Source: Spirochaetota bacterium (GTDB lineage Bacteria; Spirochaetota; Spirochaetia; DSM-27196; PWMO01). Taken from it: a stretch of DNA of 15,277 nt. A model generated the notes under the pieces. It did not search any database. It worked only from the letters and a program-made list of their open reading frames with translations, and was not told the DNA's origin. The stretch lies in contig JAAAOR010000089.1 of the NCBI GenBank assembly GCA_009908735.1, positions 1-15,277 of the forward strand. The letters are read 5' to 3'. Shown piece after piece: positions 1 through 7,079 of the stretch; positions within the stretch are counted from its first letter, which is position 1; every line of letters begins with the position of its first letter. A program made the position numbers and the translations under genes.

Positions 1-33
1 AAGTGTAGGAAATACGTGGATAGAGGAGGAAGA

Positions 34-1425
34 ATGTCGGACCCACGGGTACGTGACATACTCGAGCTGCAACCGCAACAGCAGACCGTGACCGTACACG
101 GCTGGGTACGTACGAAGCGCGACACGAAGAACGTCACTTTTTTCGAGTTGAACGACGGGTCTTGCCTGTCGAATGTTCAGGTGATTTTCGATCGTGGAGA
201 GAACGCCCCTCTCGCCGAGCTCGACAGGGCACAGACCGGCGCGAGCGTGCGCGTCACCGGCACCGTCGAAGCCTCACCCGGAAAAGAGCAATCGGTGGAG
301 CTCCACGGCACGGCTCTCGAGGTCATCGGCGAGGCCCCCGCCGACAGCTACCCCCTTCAGAAAAAGCGACACTCCTTTGAGTATCTGAGGGAAATCGCAC
401 ACCTCCGTCCACGTACGAATACCTTCGGAGCCGTGGCACGCGTGCGGAACGCGCTGAGCACTGCGATCCACGGCTTTTTCCAAGACCGTGGCTTCCTCTA
501 CGTTCATACGCCCATCATCACCGCAAGCGACACCGAGGGCGCGGGCGAGCTCTTCCAGGTCACCACCATTCCCCTCGAGGCCCTCGCCCGCTCGAAGGAC
601 GCCGAAGTTGCCTACGAGCAAGACTTCTTCGGGCGCCCCGCGTATCTCACTGTCAGCGGCCAGCTCAACGCCGAGGTCTACGCCCTTGCCCTCGAGCAGG
701 TCTACACCTTCGGGCCGACCTTTCGCGCGGAGAACTCCAATACGAGCCGCCATCTTGCGGAGTTTTGGATGGTAGAGCCGGAGGTGGCGTTCTGCGACAT
801 CACCTGCAACATGGATCTCGCCGAGGAGTTCGTCCGCCACATCCTGAGTCACGTCCTCAAGCATTGCGCCGAAGACATGGCCTTCTTCGACAAGCGTATC
901 CACCCGGGCCTCCTCGAGAGCCTCCGGCACGTCGTGGACTCGCCCTTCCGACGCATCCTCTACGACGAAGCCGTGGAGCAGCTCCAGGGCTCGAATGTGG
1001 AGTTCGAGTACCCGGTGAGCTGGGGAAACGACCTGCAGTCGGAGCACGAGAAGTACCTCACCGAGGTCGTCTATAAGGAGCCGCTCATCGTCACCGACTA
1101 TCCCAAAGAGATAAAGGCTTTCTACATGAAGCTCAACGAGGATGAGCGAACCGTCCGCGCCATGGACGTGCTCGTCCCGCGTCTCGGGGAGATCATCGGT
1201 GGGAGCGAGCGCGAGGATCGCTACGACGTGCTGGAACGGCGGATCGCCGAGATGGGCCTGGCGCCGGAGAACTACTGGTGGTATCTGGAGCTCAGAAAGT
1301 TCGGCGGAACACCGCATTCGGGCTTCGGACTCGGCTTCGAGCGGCTCGTTCAGTACGTCACCGGAATGCAGAACATCCGCGACGTCATTCCGTTTCCGCG
1401 AACGCCGAATAACGCGGCGTTTTAG
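34..1425 (+). CDS. asnS: Asparaginyl-tRNA synthetase
   Basis: Cytoplasmic enzyme that charges tRNA-Asn with asparagine at the cost of ATP. The protein is 463 aa, the normal length. An N-terminal OB-fold anticodon-binding domain (about residues 15-105, with the [21 protein letters not shown] stretch beginning near residue 22) precedes a class II catalytic core. Motif 1 lies around the [16 protein letters not shown] segment, motif 2 has FRAE at 230-233, and motif 3 is GFGLGFERL from residue 430. The AsnRS-type run after motif 2 ([17 protein letters not shown]) is intact. The ATG at 34 is chosen because a GAGGAGGA Shine-Dalgarno ends 3 bases before it; an in-frame GTG at 16 would put that sequence inside the gene. 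It is the first gene of the window, so its promoter and upstream neighbours cannot be seen. It converges with the flavodiiron gene. Confidence 0.97.
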   Translation: MSDPRVRDILELQPQQQTVTVHGWVRTKRDTKNVTFFELNDGSCLSNVQVIFDRGENAPLAELDRAQTGASVRVTGTVEASPGKEQSVELHGTALEVIGEAPADSYPLQKKRHSFEYLREIAHLRPRTNTFGAVARVRNALSTAIHGFFQDRGFLYVHTPIITASDTEGAGELFQVTTIPLEALARSKDAEVAYEQDFFGRPAYLTVSGQLNAEVYALALEQVYTFGPTFRAENSNTSRHLAEFWMVEPEVAFCDITCNMDLAEEFVRHILSHVLKHCAEDMAFFDKRIHPGLLESLRHVVDSPFRRILYDEAVEQLQGSNVEFEYPVSWGNDLQSEHEKYLTEVVYKEPLIVTDYPKEIKAFYMKLNEDERTVRAMDVLVPRLGEIIGGSEREDRYDVLERRIAEMGLAPENYWWYLELRKFGGTPHSGFGLGFERLVQYVTGMQNIRDVIPFPRTPNNAAF

Positions 1426-1436
1426 CCGCGACGGGC

Positions 1437-1460
1437 GGGCCCGCGATTACCGCCGGGCCC
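1437..1460. terminator. GC-rich hairpin between convergent genes
   Basis: GGGCCCG (1437-1443) and CGGGCCC (1454-1460) form a perfect 7-bp stem with a 10-nt loop, 12 bases after the asnS stop. There is no T-run after it on either strand, so it is at best a weak intrinsic terminator. A second small stem, TTGCC/GGCAA at 1481-1496, follows. The 87-bp gap between the two convergent genes holds nothing else that I can identify. Confidence 0.4.
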
Positions 1461-1512
1461 CAGGCTTTCCGGGGGCGCTGTTGCCGGGGGCGGCAATAGG
1501 CTCCTCGATCCC

Positions 1513-2748
1513 CTATACCTCGCACCACTCTTTGACTTTGACCGCCAGCTCTTTCCCGCGCTGCTTGAGGACCTCTTTCTCCTCGTTGGTGGGCCTACCC
1601 TTGAACTCCACCGGCTCGAGGAAATCCCACTTCATCTTGTTTCGCTCCACGATTTCCTGTAGCTCCTTCTGAGCGCCTCCGGACCAGCCGTAGGAGCCGA
1701 AGCTGAATGCTTTGCGGTTGAAGGCTTTCTTTTTGCCTATCTCGTCGACCACGGCCGCCATCGCGGGAAACATCTTGTACTCGTAGGTCGGCATACCGAG
1801 CACTACACCGGAGGACTCCCACACCGATTGCAGGACGAACCCGGCGTCGGTCTCCGGAACCTCGTGCACATGGACTTTGACGCCCTCGCTCTCGAGGCCT
1901 TCGACGACCGGCTGTACGCCCTGCTCGGTGTTGCCGTACATGCTTCCCCAGATCACCGTCACCTCGGGCTTTGCCGGGCCCTTCGAGTAGCTCGCGTAGC
2001 GCTTGTAGTCGTCGACGATTTTCTGAGGATTCTCGCGCCAGACGATGCCGTGCCCGGGGGCGATGATGTCCACCGGCAGTGACTCCACCTTGTCGATGGC
2101 CTTCTTTGTCGGCATCGAGAAGGCGGCAACAATGTCGGCGTAGTAGCGGGAGGCCTCACGCTCGAAGAAGTCGATCTGGCTCTGGTCGAGCTGGTCGTCA
2201 TAGGGGGCATCGTCGGCCACGCTGCCGAAGGAGCCGAAGGCATCGCAGGGAAAGAGCGTTTTGGTTTTGGTATCGTAGGTTGCCATGGTCTCGGGCCAGT
2301 GCACGTTCGGAATCTCCTCGAAAGCCAGCACTCTCCCGTCACCGAGGTCCAGCGTGTCCCCGGACTTCACAGGGCGAACATTTTTGGTGATGCCGTAGAA
2401 GCTCTCGAGGAGCGGCACCGCCCGTTGCGTACAGAGGATCTCGAAGTTGTCGTCGCCACGCAGCTCGGAAAAGGGCTCGAGCCAACCGGAGTGATCCGGT
2501 TCCATGTGGTTGATGATTACGTAGTCGATGTCCTCGAGTTTGACCTTCATCTGGTCGAGCTGCTCAAAGAGCTCCTCTGGCACCCCTTCCCAGGTGCACA
2601 CCCCGTCGATAATCGCGGCTTTCTCGCCTTTGACGACGTAGGAGTTCATTGCGATGCCGTTCGGGATGGGCCACATACCCTCGAACAGAATGTTGTCGAC
2701 GTTTGCGGATAGACGGAACACACCGTCGGTTACTTGAGTCGTCCTCAT
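1513..2748 (-). CDS. fprA: Flavodiiron protein (A-type flavoprotein, O2/NO reductase)
   Basis: Soluble cytoplasmic enzyme that reduces O2 to water and/or NO to N2O, using electrons from rubredoxin or an F420/NADH system; in anaerobes it protects against oxygen. The protein is 411 aa, the standard two-domain form. An N-terminal metallo-beta-lactamase-like domain carries all diiron ligands (H81, E83, D85 and H86 in HMEPDH; H150 in VHWPET; D169 in PCDAFG; H233 in APGHG). A C-terminal flavodoxin domain starts near residue 262, with the FMN loop GSMYGNTEQG (268-277) and GSYGWSGGA (351-359). There is no rubredoxin extension. The ATG at 2748 is preferred because GAGGTG sits 6 bases upstream; a GTG at 2757 lies within that site. 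The gene has its own promoter with an operator-like cluster, although YaiI-family and manA genes lie upstream on the same strand. Whether it prefers O2 or NO cannot be read from sequence. Confidence 0.95.
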   Translation of the reverse strand: MRTTQVTDGVFRLSANVDNILFEGMWPIPNGIAMNSYVVKGEKAAIIDGVCTWEGVPEELFEQLDQMKVKLEDIDYVIINHMEPDHSGWLEPFSELRGDDNFEILCTQRAVPLLESFYGITKNVRPVKSGDTLDLGDGRVLAFEEIPNVHWPETMATYDTKTKTLFPCDAFGSFGSVADDAPYDDQLDQSQIDFFEREASRYYADIVAAFSMPTKKAIDKVESLPVDIIAPGHGIVWRENPQKIVDDYKRYASYSKGPAKPEVTVIWGSMYGNTEQGVQPVVEGLESEGVKVHVHEVPETDAGFVLQSVWESSGVVLGMPTYEYKMFPAMAAVVDEIGKKKAFNRKAFSFGSYGWSGGAQKELQEIVERNKMKWDFLEPVEFKGRPTNEEKEVLKQRGKELAVKVKEWCEV

Positions 2749-2781
2749 GTGCGACACCTCATGTTGATTGTGTTACTCACC

Positions 2782-2807
2782 TTTACCATTACCGGTAATT
2801 TAATACC
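2782..2807. promoter_or_regulatory. Operator-like cluster of TACC half-sites
   Basis: Four hexamers of the same type sit in 26 bp: TTTACC (2782-2787), ATTACC (2788-2793), its exact inverse GGTAAT (2794-2799) and AATACC (2802-2807). The central pair makes the perfect 12-bp palindrome ATTACCGGTAAT (2788-2799). The cluster covers the -10 region and likely start point of the flavodiiron promoter, the usual place for a repressor. I do not recognise the regulator. Confidence 0.5.
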
Positions 2808-2826
2808 GATACAGTCTCTATTTCAA
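2798..2826 (-). promoter_or_regulatory. Probable promoter of the flavodiiron gene
   Basis: Reading the minus strand, TTGAAA (2826-2821) is followed after 17 bases by TTAAAT (2803-2798). TATTAA at 15-bp spacing is an alternative -10. The -35 box overlaps the stop codon of the upstream YaiI-family gene. The predicted transcript has a leader of roughly 40 nt containing the GAGGTG ribosome site. Confidence 0.5.
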
Positions 2827-2849
2827 GCGTTTTTCTTCAAACGTTTTTC
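2822..2849. repeat. 14-bp tandem duplication at the 3' end of the YaiI-family gene
   Basis: TTCAAGCGTTTTTC (2822-2835) is followed directly by TTCAAACGTTTTTC (2836-2849), with one mismatch in 14. The unit is not a multiple of three, so the two copies are read in different frames. The distal copy supplies the stop codon of the gene and the TTGAAA -35 box of the flavodiiron promoter. Confidence 0.85.
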
Positions 2850-3272
2850 CAGTTCGCGGTCGAAGGCGTTTGCGAATGCCGTCACCTCCCGTGTGCCGTA
2901 ACGCTTCCCCGGCTCGGTAAACGATGCTGCACTGCGCAGCTCGTACATGAAATCGCGTTCCGAAAGCCGCTCGCGGACATTCTCCCGCGTATACACCTCG
3001 CCGCGGGTGTTAAGCACGACCACCGAGCGCTCGACCAGTCGCGAGGCAAGCGGGATGTCTCGGGTGATCGCAATGTCACCATCTTCGGCGCGCGAGACAA
3101 TGACCTCGTCGGCGTCCTCATCACTCACCATGCTCTCCACTTCGCCGGCGCTGCGCACCCCGACATCCTGCCGCGAAACGAAGCGCGCCGGCACACCGCG
3201 GCGATCCGACGCGCGAATGATGATATCACGAACTCGCCTCGGGCAGGAGTCCGCATCCACCCAGATCATCAT
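2823..3272 (-). CDS. yaiI: YaiI/YqxD family (UPF0178, DUF188) protein
   Basis: A 149-aa protein of the UPF0178/DUF188 family, a PIN-like alpha/beta fold of unknown cellular role; nucleic-acid processing is suspected from the fold only. The family signature is clear: N-terminal VDADSCP with conserved Asp residues, the central VSRAEDGDIAITRDIPLA segment (about residues 59-76), then the LNTRGEVYTRENV stretch. Length matches relatives (about 150 aa). The start is the outer of two adjacent ATG codons; either would leave the start overlapping the manA stop codon, so translation is probably coupled to manA. No ribosome site of its own was noted. The last few codons come from an out-of-frame 14-bp tandem duplication, so the C-terminal tail is probably not conserved. 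Family assignment is strong; function is unknown. Confidence 0.93.
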   Translation of the reverse strand: MMIWVDADSCPRRVRDIIIRASDRRGVPARFVSRQDVGVRSAGEVESMVSDEDADEVIVSRAEDGDIAITRDIPLASRLVERSVVVLNTRGEVYTRENVRERLSERDFMYELRSAASFTEPGKRYGTREVTAFANAFDRELEKRLKKNA

Positions 3273-4663
3273 CGCCCCGCCCCCGGCATGGCGTCGGCTT
3301 CGGGGGTTGCGTCAGCCTCAGGGGTTGCGTCCAACCCCCGTGCGGTCTCGAGCGGCACGGTGGCAACAAACACGCGGGCCGAGCCTCGGAGCGTGTAGCT
3401 CCCGGCATCGGCGGTGACGAAGGCAGACTCCCCGCCCTCGAGGACCACGCAGCCGCCGGCGTGGTCCTCGAGCCGGATCGAGCCCTCGAGCGCAAGCACC
3501 ACCTCCGGCGCCGCGGCGGGTCGCGGGCGCTCGGCCGTGCCGTCCACGCGGGTCTCCTCGAGGGCGAACTCGGGGGCAGGGGTCGCATACCGGTGCCATC
3601 GTCCCGGTGGAGCGTCAGGGTCTGCGCGCTGGATCTCGGGCTCGTCGGGGGCGAAGAGCAGCGTCCGAATCAACTCGCGTACGTCTACGTGCTTCGTCGT
3701 GAGACCGCCGCGGAGCACATTGTCGGAGCTCGCCATGATCTCGATCCCCGTGCCCTCGAGATAGGCGTGAAGCGTCCCCGCGGGCAGGAACATGGCCTCG
3801 CCGGGCTCAAGCTCGAGGCAGTTGAGGTAGAGGGGTGCTGCAATGCCGCGGTCGGCGCCGTACTCCTGTGCGAGGCGCAACACCCAGTCGTATCGGGATC
3901 GCGGCTGCGCCGCGTCGTCGCCGTTTCCGGTCCCGGCATTGCCGGGGGCGCCACGCTCCCGCCCCCCGGCATTTCGCGCGCGCAGCAGCGCAGCCTCGGC
4001 CACGGCCGCCGCATCGGTGCCCATGAGTGCGGAGAAAACACGCCGCAGTGCTTCCTCCCCGGGCGACGCCCGAAGCTCGGTGACCGCCGCAGCGAGGGCG
4101 GACATTGCCTCTCCCCGGGCCCGGGGGACGTCATCCGTCGATGCCGGGCGCGACGATCCGGCGTCTGAAAACTCGGGACTGGAAAACTCCTCCGCGATTT
4201 CCGCGAAGGAGCGAAACCCGCGCAGGGCGGAGAAAGGGGTGAGTGCGCGGATGAGCTCGGGTTTGTGGTTATCATCGCGATAGTTCCGCTCGAACGCATC
4301 AAGCGGAATACCGGCCTTATTCTCCCGAGCAAAGCCCGCCCGTGCCTGCTCGAGGTCGGGATGGGCCTGAATGGAGAGCGGCCGCGCGGCGGCGAGAATC
4401 TTCAAAAGAAAGGGGAGGCGGCCATCGAACCGCCGGGCGACTTCAGGACCGAGGCCACTCTCACGGTCGAGGGAGAGGTAGTCGGGAAGAGGATGCGACT
4501 CTCCATCGAGACGCACCGTGGAAGGGGCGCCGGGATGAGCCCCCATCCACATCTCGGCCATGGGTTCGCCCTGCGGATTTTCGATACCCGCCAACCGGGG
4601 GATCTCCGTGGCGGAACCCCAGGCATAGGGCCGGATCGAGTTGACCATCCGAAGAATCGCCAT
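3269..4663 (-). CDS. manA: Mannose-6-phosphate isomerase, class I
   Basis: Cytoplasmic zinc enzyme interconverting mannose 6-phosphate and fructose 6-phosphate, linking mannose use or mannose-nucleotide supply to glycolysis. The start SIRPYAWGS, the metal-site segments SIQAHPD (Gln, His), DDNHKPELI (Glu) and AGTLHAYLEG (His), and the SSDNVLRGGLTTKHVDV signature are all present. At 464 aa it is longer than E. coli ManA (391 aa). The excess lies in low-complexity stretches near residues 165-190 and 228-250 and in a tail of repeated DATPEA units. The ATG at 4663 is kept because it gives the normal spacing to the NS-YAWGS motif. It has no Shine-Dalgarno, and a -10 box lies 7 bp upstream, so the mRNA is predicted to be leaderless. 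It overlaps the downstream YaiI-family gene and diverges from galK. Confidence 0.95.
   Translation of the reverse strand: MAILRMVNSIRPYAWGSATEIPRLAGIENPQGEPMAEMWMGAHPGAPSTVRLDGESHPLPDYLSLDRESGLGPEVARRFDGRLPFLLKILAAARPLSIQAHPDLEQARAGFARENKAGIPLDAFERNYRDDNHKPELIRALTPFSALRGFRSFAEIAEEFSSPEFSDAGSSRPASTDDVPRARGEAMSALAAAVTELRASPGEEALRRVFSALMGTDAAAVAEAALLRARNAGGRERGAPGNAGTGNGDDAAQPRSRYDWVLRLAQEYGADRGIAAPLYLNCLELEPGEAMFLPAGTLHAYLEGTGIEIMASSDNVLRGGLTTKHVDVRELIRTLLFAPDEPEIQRADPDAPPGRWHRYATPAPEFALEETRVDGTAERPRPAAAPEVVLALEGSIRLEDHAGGCVVLEGGESAFVTADAGSYTLRGSARVFVATVPLETARGLDATPEADATPEADAMPGAGR
3291..3331. repeat. 18-bp tandem repeat encoding the ManA tail
   Basis: Two 18-bp units (3291-3308 and 3309-3326; 15 of 18 bases the same) plus the first 5 bases of a third. 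They encode the hexapeptide DATPEA and its variant at the C-terminus of ManA, ending just before the YaiI-family start. Confidence 0.8.
3940..3971. repeat. GC-rich inverted repeat inside manA
   Basis: TGCCGGGGGCG (3940-3950) and CGCCCCCCGGCA (3960-3971) pair with one bulged base around a 9-nt loop. It lies in the part of manA that encodes a Gly/Ala/Arg-rich insertion (near residues 231-242) absent from the standard family length. The same TGCCGGGGGC core recurs at 1482-1491, 3280-3290 (inverted) and about 11267. Confidence 0.6.
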
Positions 4664-4670
4664 GTGCGTC

Positions 4671-4699
4671 AGTGTAGCGGCGGCCTACCCGGCCGTCAA
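4671..4699 (-). promoter_or_regulatory. Promoter of manA, predicted leaderless start
   Basis: On the minus strand TTGACG (4699-4694), a 17-bp spacer and TACACT (4676-4671) form a near-consensus sigma70-type promoter. Only 7 bases separate the -10 box from the manA ATG (4663), so transcription should start at or next to the A of the ATG. No Shine-Dalgarno exists. Confidence 0.75.
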
Positions 4700-4734
4700 C
4701 GAAGTGGAAGAGCTTTCCCGTCGTGAGGCCCTAT

Positions 4735-4740
4735 GATAAT
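4735..4740 (+). promoter_or_regulatory. Possible -10 element of galK
   Basis: GATAAT lies 11 bases before the first galK ATG, within the run TATGATAAT. No convincing -35 box is visible (GCTTTC at 17-bp spacing). If used, the leader would be only about 5 nt, consistent with the absence of a ribosome site. Confidence 0.35.
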
Positions 4741-4751
4741 GTTGCGCCATT

Positions 4752-6074
4752 ATGGGTATGGCAGTACATTTCGCCGAAAGCATCCGTGGGGGACGATACG
4801 ATCGCGCGCTCGCGGCGGTGTATCCCGACACCTACCGCGAGGAGAGACCTCGGCTTGCCAACCTCGCTGAGGAGCTCGGCCGTCACTTCGGCGGCGAGCA
4901 CGTCCACCTGTTCTCGGCACCGGGCCGCACGGAGCTCGGCGGCAACCACACCGACCACAACGCGGGACGTGTTCTCGCTGCGAGCGTGTCGCTCGACACC
5001 GTAGCCGCTGTTTCCGCGCGCGAGGACGATCTGGTGGAGATCGTGTCGGAGGGGTATAAGGCGCTCATTCGGGTCGATCTTGGCGTGCTCGAGCCCGACG
5101 AGCGGGAGCACGGCAGCCCTGAGGCCCTCATTCGGGGGGTGGCGGCATACCTAAAGGCGGCGGGGTACGTGGCGGGCGGCTTCAGCGCGGTAGTCGCGAG
5201 CCGCGTCGGGGCCGGGTCGGGTCTGAGCTCATCGGCGGCGTTCGAGGTACTTGTCGCCGAGATTTTCTCCGCTCTCTATAACGGCGATCGGCTCAGCGCT
5301 CTCGAGCTTGCTCTTGCCGGCCGGCATGCGGAGAACCGATTTTTCGGCAAGCCCTCGGGGCTCATGGATCAGATCGCCTGCGCGAGCGGCGGCGTCGTAG
5401 CCATCGACTTTCGGAACGAGGATGCGCCGCAGGTGGAGCTGATACCGGTGAGCTTTCAGGATCACGGGTATCAGCTCTTCGCGGTGGACTCCGGCGAGGA
5501 TCATGCAGACCTCACCGACGACTACGCGGCAATCGTCACCGAGATGGCTGCAGTTGCCCGGCCGTTCGGCGTCGAGCGGCTCCGGGAGGTCGACTACGGA
5601 GCGTTCCGCCGGCGCATCCCTGAGCTTCGCGAGGCGGCCGGCGACCGCGCGGTCCTTCGAGCGTTCCACTTCTTTCAGGAGAACGAGCGGGTGCTTCGCC
5701 AGAGCCGCATGCTAACCGGCGGCGATATCGCCGGATTCCTTGCCGAGGTAGGCGAGTCGGGCCGATCGTCCTGGAGGTTTCTGCAGAATTGCTACTCTCC
5801 GGCCACGCCCCGGCGACAGGGAATTGCCCTCGCCCTCGCGCTGAGCGAGGAGTTCCTCGAGCGCCCGGATCGTTTCGCGCACCCCCCGCGGATCGAAGGG
5901 GCGACGAGGGTCCACGGAGGCGGGTTCGCCGGCACGATACAGACCTATGTGCCGATTTCCCGCGCAAGCGCATACCGGGCAACCATGGCCGCCGTCCTCG
6001 GCCCTGCGGCGGTGACCGAGCTCACCGTGCGCGGAACCGGTGTCTGCAGGCTCGCGGAAAGCGCAACGGATTGA
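4752..6074 (+). CDS. galK: Galactokinase
   Basis: Cytoplasmic GHMP-family kinase making galactose 1-phosphate from galactose and ATP, first step of the Leloir pathway. The protein is 440 aa, a little longer than the usual 380-400. The galactokinase signature GRTELGGNHTDHN is at 58-70, the ATP-binding GHMP motif GAGSGLSSSAA at 153-163, the catalytic-Asp segment KPSGLMDQIACASGG at 200-214 (D206), and the C-terminal GHMP motif GGGFAGT at 389-395. The GNHTDHN form of the signature is typical of Firmicutes/spirochaete-type enzymes rather than the enteric GEHTDY form. The start could be either ATG (4752 or 4758); neither has a Shine-Dalgarno. It diverges from manA. No galT, galE or transporter is in the window. 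The possibility of another sugar substrate cannot be excluded from sequence, but the full signature favours galactose. Confidence 0.93.
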   Translation: MGMAVHFAESIRGGRYDRALAAVYPDTYREERPRLANLAEELGRHFGGEHVHLFSAPGRTELGGNHTDHNAGRVLAASVSLDTVAAVSAREDDLVEIVSEGYKALIRVDLGVLEPDEREHGSPEALIRGVAAYLKAAGYVAGGFSAVVASRVGAGSGLSSSAAFEVLVAEIFSALYNGDRLSALELALAGRHAENRFFGKPSGLMDQIACASGGVVAIDFRNEDAPQVELIPVSFQDHGYQLFAVDSGEDHADLTDDYAAIVTEMAAVARPFGVERLREVDYGAFRRRIPELREAAGDRAVLRAFHFFQENERVLRQSRMLTGGDIAGFLAEVGESGRSSWRFLQNCYSPATPRRQGIALALALSEEFLERPDRFAHPPRIEGATRVHGGGFAGTIQTYVPISRASAYRATMAAVLGPAAVTELTVRGTGVCRLAESATD

Positions 6075-6104
6075 AAAAAACCGGCAGACGGAATGCCTGC
6101 CGGT
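6074..6104 (-). terminator. Intrinsic terminator of the lipoprotein operon
   Basis: ACCGGCAG (6080-6087) and CTGCCGGT (6097-6104) form a perfect 8-bp stem with a 9-nt loop. Reading the minus strand the stem is followed by seven T residues (6080-6074), so it ends transcription of the rhodanese operon. On the plus strand galK meets the same hairpin, but without a T-run after it. The T-run overlaps the last base of the galK stop codon. Confidence 0.85.
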
Positions 6105-6143
6105 CTGTGATCGCGAATAATCGGCTGTTAGGTTATGACGGCC

Positions 6144-7037
6144 TCAGATGGACAATTCGGCGCCCTCGTCGCCGAGAATCCGATTGTCACCGTCATAGTC
6201 CCGAATTCCACCGACGTTGTACACCTTTTCATACCCCAGCGCTTCAAGTGCTTCTTTTACATAACCCGACCGGGTGCCGGAACCGCACATTACAAACACC
6301 TCGCGGTCTTTGGCTCCAAAGATGTTCTCCAGTTTTGCAGCAGACTCGATGTCTTCCTCCGAGAAGTTCCAGCCGTCGTTTCGCACGAGGGCATCACCAT
6401 CGAGGTACTGGAAAAAGGAGACAACCTCGAATCCATCAATGTAGCCACCCTGATACTTGTCTTCGACATTGCGTAGGTCAACGTACTTTGCACCGGGACG
6501 ACCGAGATAGGAGTCGATGTTGGCCATGGTAACCTCTTCAGTGATTGCCCGAGCGCCGGCGTAGCTTCCGTCGCCGAGAACCTTGTGCTCACCATCGTAG
6601 TCTCTGATGCCTCCTGCGTTGTAGACCGTGGTGTACCCAAGGGACTCCAAAGCATCCTTGGTGTACCCCGCCCGAGCGCCGGAACCGCACATGAGCACAA
6701 CCGCTTCTTCTTTGGGACCGAAAATGTTTTCCAGCATGGCGGCGCTCACGATGTCCGCCTCGGAGAACTCCCAGCCGTTGTTACGCTGCAGAGCGCGCCC
6801 TTCCAGGTACTGAAAGAAGGGAACGACCTCAAACCCGGCTATGTAGCCGCCGTTGAACATATCCGAGAAATCGCGCAGGTCGACAAACCGAGCGTCGGCA
6901 TCGAGATACTGATCAACCGTCTCCATGGTGATCTCTTCATCGCCGCTGAGCTCCATCGCGCCATCTTCCGAGGGAGCGCATCCCAGCACCAATACCGCGG
7001 CCAATACAGCCAGCGTTACGTATCCAAAACGTTTCAT
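6144..7037 (-). CDS. Tandem double-rhodanese lipoprotein
   Basis: A 297-aa exported lipoprotein made of two rhodanese-like domains. The N-terminus is a lipoprotein signal peptide with the lipobox LVLGC (Cys20). Domain 1 spans about residues 36-156, domain 2 about 167-289, and they are clear duplicates of each other: the VDLR, GGY-GFEVV-FFQYL, NNGW/NDGW-FSE, LENIFG, YNxGGIRDYDG and LGD elements recur in the same order. Each keeps a six-residue rhodanese active loop, CGSGAR (C117-R122) and CGSGTR (C251-R256), so both may bind persulfide. Rhodaneses move sulfane sulfur; an extracytoplasmic, membrane-anchored double copy suggests handling of sulfur or thiol redox in the periplasm. It follows the FMN-binding lipoprotein by 42 bp, with its own AGGGGGAA ribosome site, and the operon ends at the terminator downstream. 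Substrate and partner are unknown. Confidence 0.9.
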   Translation of the reverse strand: MKRFGYVTLAVLAAVLVLGCAPSEDGAMELSGDEEITMETVDQYLDADARFVDLRDFSDMFNGGYIAGFEVVPFFQYLEGRALQRNNGWEFSEADIVSAAMLENIFGPKEEAVVLMCGSGARAGYTKDALESLGYTTVYNAGGIRDYDGEHKVLGDGSYAGARAITEEVTMANIDSYLGRPGAKYVDLRNVEDKYQGGYIDGFEVVSFFQYLDGDALVRNDGWNFSEEDIESAAKLENIFGAKDREVFVMCGSGTRSGYVKEALEALGYEKVYNVGGIRDYDGDNRILGDEGAELSI

Positions 7038-7079
7038 CTCTTATTCCCCCTAATAGTCTTTTATCTCGGGCTACAGCTC

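Noticed and set aside
1..8. AAGTGTAG at the left edge as a TACACT-type -10 box on the minus strand
   Set aside because: It matches the -10 seen at manA and ackA, but no -35 lies 17 bp away (the region is the asnS ribosome site), and any target gene would be outside the window.
274..1317. Long open frame on the minus strand across asnS
   Set aside because: It lies wholly opposite a certain asnS gene, has no ribosome site or family motif, and is what high-GC codon use produces on the opposite strand.
3461..4168. Plus-strand open frame across manA
   Set aside because: manA on the other strand carries every family motif; the plus-strand peptide is Arg/Gly/Ala-rich with no motif.
4681..4695. CGGCC-TACCC-GGCCG inverted repeat in the manA promoter spacer
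   Set aside because: GGCC is self-complementary and common at this GC content; there is nothing else to mark it as an operator.
6137..6476. Plus-strand open frame opposite the double-rhodanese gene
   Set aside because: It mirrors the repeated rhodanese coding sequence; there is no ribosome site, and the opposite strand is a clear lipoprotein.
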